DNA of 64,000 nt from the NCBI RefSeq assembly GCF_000184685.1, contig NC_014830.1, forward strand, positions 2,294,001 through 2,358,000, in the 5' to 3' direction. Below, in pieces: positions 60,003 through 64,000 of this stretch. Source of the DNA: Intrasporangium calvum DSM 43043 (GTDB taxonomy: Bacteria; Actinomycetota; Actinomycetes; Actinomycetales; Dermatophilaceae). Below the pieces are notes generated by a model. The model saw only the letters and a list, made by a program, of their open reading frames with translations. It had not been told where the DNA came from and ran no database searches. The translations under genes and the position numbers were made by a program. Each line of letters starts with the position of its first letter. Within the stretch, counting starts at the first letter, position 1.

Positions 60003-60520
60003 CGCTCGTCGCCTTCCGTGACTCGCCGCGCGGGCCGGGCGGTCGTGCGAGCCGCGACGTGACGTTCACGCCGTGAGGCGGTACGGCGGCGCAGGATCCC
60101 GGCCCCCGCGAGCACGCCCGCGTTGACGCCGGCGAACCCGCCGAGCACGAGGTTCCGCGACGCGTCATCCGGAGCCGCGACCGAGCCGGAGCCGTGGCTG
60201 CTGTGGTCCATCTCGCCGTCGCCCATCTGGCTGTGGTCCATCTCGCCGTCGCCCATCTGACTGTGGTCCATCTCGCCGTCCGCCATCTGGCTGTGGTCCA
60301 TGCCGCCCTCACCCGCGGCACCACCGCCATGGTCGTCGTGCCCGCCTGGGGCGTGCTCGCCGCCGGGCTGGCCGCCCGAGACGTCACAGTCCTGCGGCAG
60401 CGCCACGGCGATGCCGGGAGGTGCGGCGGCTGCCGACTCCGTGACCGCCCCTATGGCAAGGAGAGTGCCGGCTGCAACCAACGGGTACAGACCGACCTTG
60501 ATGATGAGACGACGACGCAT
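59999..60520 (-). CDS. Secreted His/Met-repeat copper-binding protein
   Basis: 173 residues. Signal peptide (~1-33), a Gly/His-rich segment (GGEHAPGGHDDHGGG), then four Met-Asp-His-Ser repeats (MDHSQMGDGE, the last diverging) at residues ~74-108, one membrane helix (~123-145, NLVLGGFAGVNAGVLAGAGIL) and a basic tail. Met/His repeats bind Cu(I)/Cu(II) outside the membrane. Coupled to the 4Fe-4S gene. Confidence 0.88.
   Translation of the reverse strand: MRRRLIIKVGLYPLVAAGTLLAIGAVTESAAAAPPGIAVALPQDCDVSGGQPGGEHAPGGHDDHGGGAAGEGGMDHSQMADGEMDHSQMGDGEMDHSQMGDGEMDHSSHGSGSVAAPDDASRNLVLGGFAGVNAGVLAGAGILRRRTASRRERHVAARTTARPARRVTEGDER
60201..60300 (-). repeat. 30-base tandem repeat coding the Met-Asp-His-Ser units
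   Basis: Three full 30-base units and a partial fourth, nearly identical at DNA level; the third unit has a two-base change that converts Gly-Asp to Ala-Asp. Confidence 0.92.
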
Positions 60521-60612
60521 GGCTGGCTCCTCCAGGGATGACGGTGACCCGTCGCGGTTCTCATCATTGGGGTCGTCGAACCCGGTCTGCAGCCCTTCGG
60601 GGCCATGTTGAC

Positions 60613-60641
60613 CGAACCTTCAGGGAAGTGACATCGAACCT
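60613..60641 (-). promoter_or_regulatory. Direct repeats upstream of the copper operon
   Basis: On the minus strand AGGTTCG occurs twice, 22 bases apart (two helical turns), with TGAAGGTTCGG as one half; the related TGAAGG pair stands before the small secreted gene. Suits an OmpR-type copper or envelope-stress regulator. Confidence 0.35.
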
Positions 60642-60674
60642 CCAGCGCGCGGTCGGGACGGACACTCGGGAGCG

Positions 60675-60690
60675 AGCCCAGCGGCATACG
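60675..60690 (+). repeat. Dispersed 16-mer, perfect copy 14
   Basis: In the divergent gap before the class II amidotransferase gene. Confidence 0.93.
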
Positions 60691-60761
60691 ACATCGACGT
60701 GGGACCCCGCGCGTCACCGCGCCCCTGTCGCCGACCCGACCCCGTCTGGTTCAGTGGATGG

Positions 60762-61595
60762 ATGTGCAGATGGATGGCCTACTTCGGCGACCCGGTCCTC
60801 GCTGCCGACCTGCTCTTCCGCCCTGACCACTCGGTCATCGACCAGAGCCTCAACTCCCGCCTCGGCGCCACGACGACGAACGGCGACGGCTTCGGACTCG
60901 GCTGGTACGGCGCCGGCCCCGAGCCGGCCGTCTACAAGTCCACGCACCCGGCGTGGAGCGACCCGAACCTGCGCGAGCTCGCCCAGCAGGTGCGCACCCA
61001 TCTCCTTTTCGCGCACGTGCGCGCCTCGACGGGGACCGCCGTGCAGCGCTCGAACTGCCACCCGTTCCGCCACGGCCGCTGGCTCTGGATGCACAACGGT
61101 CAGATCGCCGAGTTCCCCACGCTCAAGCGGGATCTCGTCCTCGCCGTGGACCCGGGTCTCTACCCGTCCATCGAGGGGAGCACGGACTCCGAGGTGCTCT
61201 TCTTCCTCGCCCTGACTTTCGGGCTCGAGGACGACCCGTTCGAGGCGGTGGCCCGCGCGGTAGGGCTGGTCGAGGACGTGGCCCGCGCCCACGGCGTCGA
61301 GAACGCCGTCCAGATGACCGTCGCGACGGCGAACGGCGACTGCCTCTGGGGGTTCCGCTACTCCACGGAGGGCCGGAGCCGGTCGCTGTACTACTCACAG
61401 GACGTCGCCCAGCTGCGCCGGCTGCACCCGGACGTCGCCGTCCTCAAGGGTCTCGGCCCGGAGACGCGACTCATCGTCTCCGAGCCACTCCTCAACCTGC
61501 CCGGCGCGTGGACCGGCGTCCCCGAGGGCTCAGCCGGCATCGTCAGACCCGGGACCGACGAGATCCGCCCGTTCGTCCCCATCCCAGCGGGCTAG
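60762..61595 (+). CDS. Class II glutamine amidotransferase (YafJ/EgtC-like)
   Basis: 277 residues. The N-terminal nucleophile is Cys2 (M-C-R-W-M-A-Y-F-G), so the ATG at 60762 is fixed; catalytic region LLFAHVRASTG, then NCHPFRHGRWLWMHNGQIAEF, and GSTDSEVLFFL. Hydrolyses gamma-glutamyl amides or peptides; EgtC of ergothioneine synthesis is one family member, but no other egt genes are nearby, so the substrate is open. Confidence 0.9.
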   Translation: MCRWMAYFGDPVLAADLLFRPDHSVIDQSLNSRLGATTTNGDGFGLGWYGAGPEPAVYKSTHPAWSDPNLRELAQQVRTHLLFAHVRASTGTAVQRSNCHPFRHGRWLWMHNGQIAEFPTLKRDLVLAVDPGLYPSIEGSTDSEVLFFLALTFGLEDDPFEAVARAVGLVEDVARAHGVENAVQMTVATANGDCLWGFRYSTEGRSRSLYYSQDVAQLRRLHPDVAVLKGLGPETRLIVSEPLLNLPGAWTGVPEGSAGIVRPGTDEIRPFVPIPAG

Positions 61596-61613
61596 GGCCC
61601 CCACGGTCGATGT

Positions 61614-61629
61614 CGTATGCCGCCGGGCT
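61614..61629 (-). repeat. Dispersed 16-mer copy 15 (1 mismatch)
   Basis: CGTATGCCGCCGGGCT on the plus strand, 18 bases past the amidotransferase stop. Confidence 0.85.
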
Positions 61630-61669
61630 CGGTCCTCGCACGACGCTCGGCACGCGGTCGGTGGGGTAC

Positions 61670-61675
61670 TAGGTT
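61670..61675 (+). promoter_or_regulatory. -10 box giving a leaderless uvrA-like mRNA
   Basis: TAGGTT followed by 7 bases and ATG at 61683; no ribosome site in between. Confidence 0.5.
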
Positions 61676-61682
61676 GGCCGTC

Positions 61683-64000
<2,318 letters not shown>

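Overview
The window is about 70% G+C. Leaderless promoters (TANNNT placed 6-7 bases before ATG/GTG), GTG starts, WhiB, LivK-type lipoproteins and the fasR-fabD-fabH-acpP-fabF and aceE arrangements all point to a high-GC actinobacterium. The gene content fits Micrococcales, perhaps an Intrasporangiaceae relative; that placement is inference, since no rRNA is present. There is no rRNA operon, CRISPR array, replication origin or intact prophage.

Layout. 0-8.5 kb: RNase P RNA, a proline-rich membrane protein, an RNB exonuclease, YaaA, a rhodanese-MetZ pair, and a coupled Nif3-like / zinc-ribbon / RNase H operon followed by tRNA-Val. 8.5-14.4 kb: an FMN hydroxy-acid dehydrogenase and a complete Liv-type ABC importer with fused LivM-LivG. 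14.4-25.4 kb: central metabolism (AhpE-like peroxiredoxin, DUF3052, aceE, argG) and the type II fatty-acid cluster with its activator FasR. 25.4-31.1 kb: RtcB, a coupled HNH nuclease-WhiB pair, DUF3145, a Rieske protein, and an ArsR-rhodanese fusion coupled to an MFS exporter. 31.2-35.1 kb: tRNA-Met followed by an accessory patch with an IS110 remnant, a truncated gene, a small membrane protein and two toxin-antitoxin-like pairs. 35.1-39.4 kb: a full arsenic operon (arsR, acr3, arsD, arsA, arsC). 39.7-47.5 kb: a very large secreted multidomain protein, three tandem tail-collar/microcystin-dependent-type proteins, a GNAT acetyltransferase and a divergent Tat-exported DUF6916 protein. 47.6-55.8 kb: a sugar-alcohol operon (binding protein, two permeases, SDR, mannitol-type dehydrogenase, xylulokinase) with a divergent AraC regulator. 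55.8-60.5 kb: a copper-handling cluster (SHOCT protein, multicopper oxidase, small secreted protein, Cys-rich four-helix copper store, 4Fe-4S membrane protein, His/Met-repeat protein). 60.7-64 kb: a class II amidotransferase and a UvrA-like ABC ATPase that runs off the end.

Two things stand out. First, a 16-base word, AGCCCAGCGGCATACG, occurs 15 times in both orientations (8 perfect copies). It lies in intergenic gaps, in terminator hairpins (once as a perfect inverted pair), in the rnpB promoter, and inside genes in three reading frames. That pattern resembles the DNA uptake sequences of Neisseria and Haemophilus. Second, the adhesin-like protein, triple collar genes, GNAT and DUF6916 form a compact locus with no phage genes around it, which makes it the best candidate for an undescribed surface system.
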